Shown: positions 62,869 to 64,000 of the stretch, in pieces
Position numbering within the stretch: the first letter of the stretch is position 1
Layout of the letters: each line of letters opens with the position of its first letter
Assembly: GCF_022267315.1 (NCBI RefSeq)
Contig: NZ_JAIKLE010000010.1
Location: 62,001-126,000, forward strand
DNA: 64,000 nt
DNA from: Maribellus maritimus
Lineage (GTDB): Bacteria > Bacteroidota > Bacteroidia > Bacteroidales > Prolixibacteraceae
Direction of reading: 5' to 3'
Position numbers and translations under genes: made by a program
Notes under the pieces: model-generated
Databases searched by the model: none
The model's input: the letters and a program-made list of their open reading frames with translations, nothing else
What the model was told of the DNA's origin: nothing

Positions 62869-63933
62869 ATGGGAAATTCAAAAATTTATTCCAAAATAAT
62901 TTACAGTCGTCGGTTAGAAAACGAACTTTCAGAATGGATAAAAAAGTATCCGAAGGGCAAAGTTTTTTTGGCTACAGAAGAAACAGTTAATCAGCTCTGG
63001 GTATCAAAATTCGACCATTTCTTTTTGGAAAAAGGAATCCGGAAGGTGATAATTCCTTCGGGCGAAAACAACAAAAAAATTGAATCTGTTGCAAAAATCT
63101 GGGAATTCCTCTCCAAAAACGGAGGCGATAGAAAATCACTTCTAATTAATATTGGTGGTGGAATGCTTACTGATTTAGCAGGTTTTGCAGCTACTACTTT
63201 TAAACGAGGCATTGATTTTCTCAATGTTCCAACAACACTGCTTTCGCAAGTTGATGCGTCGGTTGGTGGAAAAACCGGAATCAATTTTAACGGACTAAAA
63301 AATGAAGTTGGCACCTTTAAAGAACCTGTGGCAGTTATTATCAATACCGATTTTTTGCAAACCATCGATAAAGAAAACTTTATTTCAGGTTTTGCTGAAA
63401 TGATAAAACATGGTTTGATCTACAGCCCGGAACACCTGGAAGAATTAAAAACTTTTGATTTTGAAAATATTGATTACGATTTGTTGCAGGAAATTATTCG
63501 GCATTCAGTAAATGTGAAGGAATATTTTGTAAGCAACGATCTCACTGAAAATAATATTCGCAAAGCATTAAATTACGGACACACCGTTGGGCACGCTTTT
63601 GAAAGTATTGCAATGGAACAAAAACGCCCGATTTTGCACGGTTACGCTGTTGCTTACGGAATGATTGCGGAACTTTTTCTTTCGGCAGAAATATGCAATT
63701 TCCCAAAAATCGATTTTGATAAGATTAATGGATGGCTTTTAAAAGTGTACGGCAAATTCGAAATTTCGGAAAACGACTTCGACCGGCTTTTTGAATTGAT
63801 GACACACGATAAAAAGAACGAATCGGGAAGAATAAACTTTACGCTTCTTCGTGCTGTCGGAAAAATTGAAATCAACCAAAATGGCGACAAAGAGTTGATT
63901 TTTGACGCTTTAAGATATTACGCAAATTTATAA
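62869..63933 (+). CDS. aroB: 3-dehydroquinate synthase AroB
   Basis: This 354-aa NAD-dependent enzyme of the shikimate pathway turns DAHP into 3-dehydroquinate. GGGMLTDLAGFAATTFKRGI, VPTTLLSQVDASVGGKTGIN, NEVGTF, SGFAEMIKHGLIY, LNYGHTVGHAFES (zinc ligand region) and HGYAVAYGM (zinc ligand) are present. Followed 18 bases later by the aroA start. Confidence 0.95.
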   Translation: MGNSKIYSKIIYSRRLENELSEWIKKYPKGKVFLATEETVNQLWVSKFDHFFLEKGIRKVIIPSGENNKKIESVAKIWEFLSKNGGDRKSLLINIGGGMLTDLAGFAATTFKRGIDFLNVPTTLLSQVDASVGGKTGINFNGLKNEVGTFKEPVAVIINTDFLQTIDKENFISGFAEMIKHGLIYSPEHLEELKTFDFENIDYDLLQEIIRHSVNVKEYFVSNDLTENNIRKALNYGHTVGHAFESIAMEQKRPILHGYAVAYGMIAELFLSAEICNFPKIDFDKINGWLLKVYGKFEISENDFDRLFELMTHDKKNESGRINFTLLRAVGKIEINQNGDKELIFDALRYYANL

Positions 63934-63951
63934 TCGGAGCCAAAAGAAAAA

Positions 63952-64000
63952 ATGAAATACCAGGTTTCAGCCAACACAAAAAATATTTCAGGGTCTATAA
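63952..64000 (+). CDS. aroA: 3-phosphoshikimate 1-carboxyvinyltransferase AroA, N-terminal fragment
   Basis: Sixteen codons (MKYQVSANTKNISGSI) remain before the window ends. The start resembles the first strand of EPSP synthase, and the gene follows aroB by 18 bases. The call rests on this short similarity plus pathway context. Confidence 0.6.
   Translation, partial: MKYQVSANTKNISGSI

Noticed and set aside
1-64000. CRISPR arrays, transposases, integrases, prophage or known defence cassettes
   Set aside because: No regularly spaced repeats and no proteins of these families were seen; the only repeat-like element is the palindrome at 9455-9556.

Overview
The window looks like chromosomal DNA of a Bacteroidota bacterium, probably a Bacteroidales or Marinilabiliales relative (Prolixibacteraceae-like), although the family is an inference. 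The signs are low GC, TAnnTTTG-type -7 boxes before several genes, an outer-membrane plug-domain protein with a macroglobulin-like N-terminus, a division cluster without murF or ddl, FtsZ with an IPAYKRRQ tail, a 632-residue PurF-type enzyme and a GlsA/GlsB-type acyltransferase pair. No phage, transposase, integrase or CRISPR array was found. Genes are dense and mostly housekeeping.

Layout. 1-6000: a YtxH stress-protein fragment with a 60-aa companion, a small broken lipoprotein-like gene, a secreted MG2/TonB-plug protein, and a lone subtilisin-like protease with Glu at the catalytic Asp position. 6000-15000 (minus strand): a seven-gene unit coding for membrane-fusion protein, TolC-like channel, two MacB-type permeases, an ABC ATPase, an NtrC-type regulator and its histidine kinase. 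A palindromic repeat of about 100 bp sits between the permeases and the ATPase. A tRNA-Thr(CGU) and a Tat-like secreted TIM-barrel protein follow. 16000-17900: cyclophilin, a stand-alone MetH-type activation domain and an acidic protein, separated by clear terminators. 17900-34880 (minus strand): the complete division and cell-wall cluster mraZ-rsmH-ftsL-ftsI-murE-mraY-murD-ftsW-murG-murC-ftsQ-ftsA-ftsZ-ftsZ-yqeY. It starts at an operator with four TTCCA/TGGAA repeats on a 10-bp period and contains two tandem ftsZ genes, only one of which keeps the C-terminal partner-binding peptide.

35000-37750: a plus-strand acyltransferase pair (GlsA/GlsB-like, amino-acid lipid synthesis) and a Nudix-fold regulator with a degenerate Nudix box. 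37780-41030: PurF-type amidotransferase, SPOR protein and YebC. 41180-44650: larE-larC-larB plus a nickel/cobalt permease, making and feeding the nickel-pincer nucleotide cofactor, with no larA in view. 44860-49620: miaB, an AhpD-like protein, a NifX-like protein, an ITP/XTP phosphatase, a GNAT, a rubrerythrin-VIT1 fusion and an AlbA-domain protein. 49900-57700: a 1340-aa hybrid sensor kinase, alkaline phosphatase, a bile-acid/sodium symporter-family protein and a PlsC-type acyltransferase with a membrane tail. 57700-64000: AlkC-like DNA repair glycosylase, a two-gene ABC system with a tiny membrane partner, a DEAD-box helicase, DprA, a small membrane protein, AroB and the first codons of AroA.

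The observations most worth following are the tandem FtsZ pair with split C-terminal tails, the orphan nickel-pincer cluster with its permease, the period-10 MraZ operator, the Glu-variant subtilase and the minimal ABC system.
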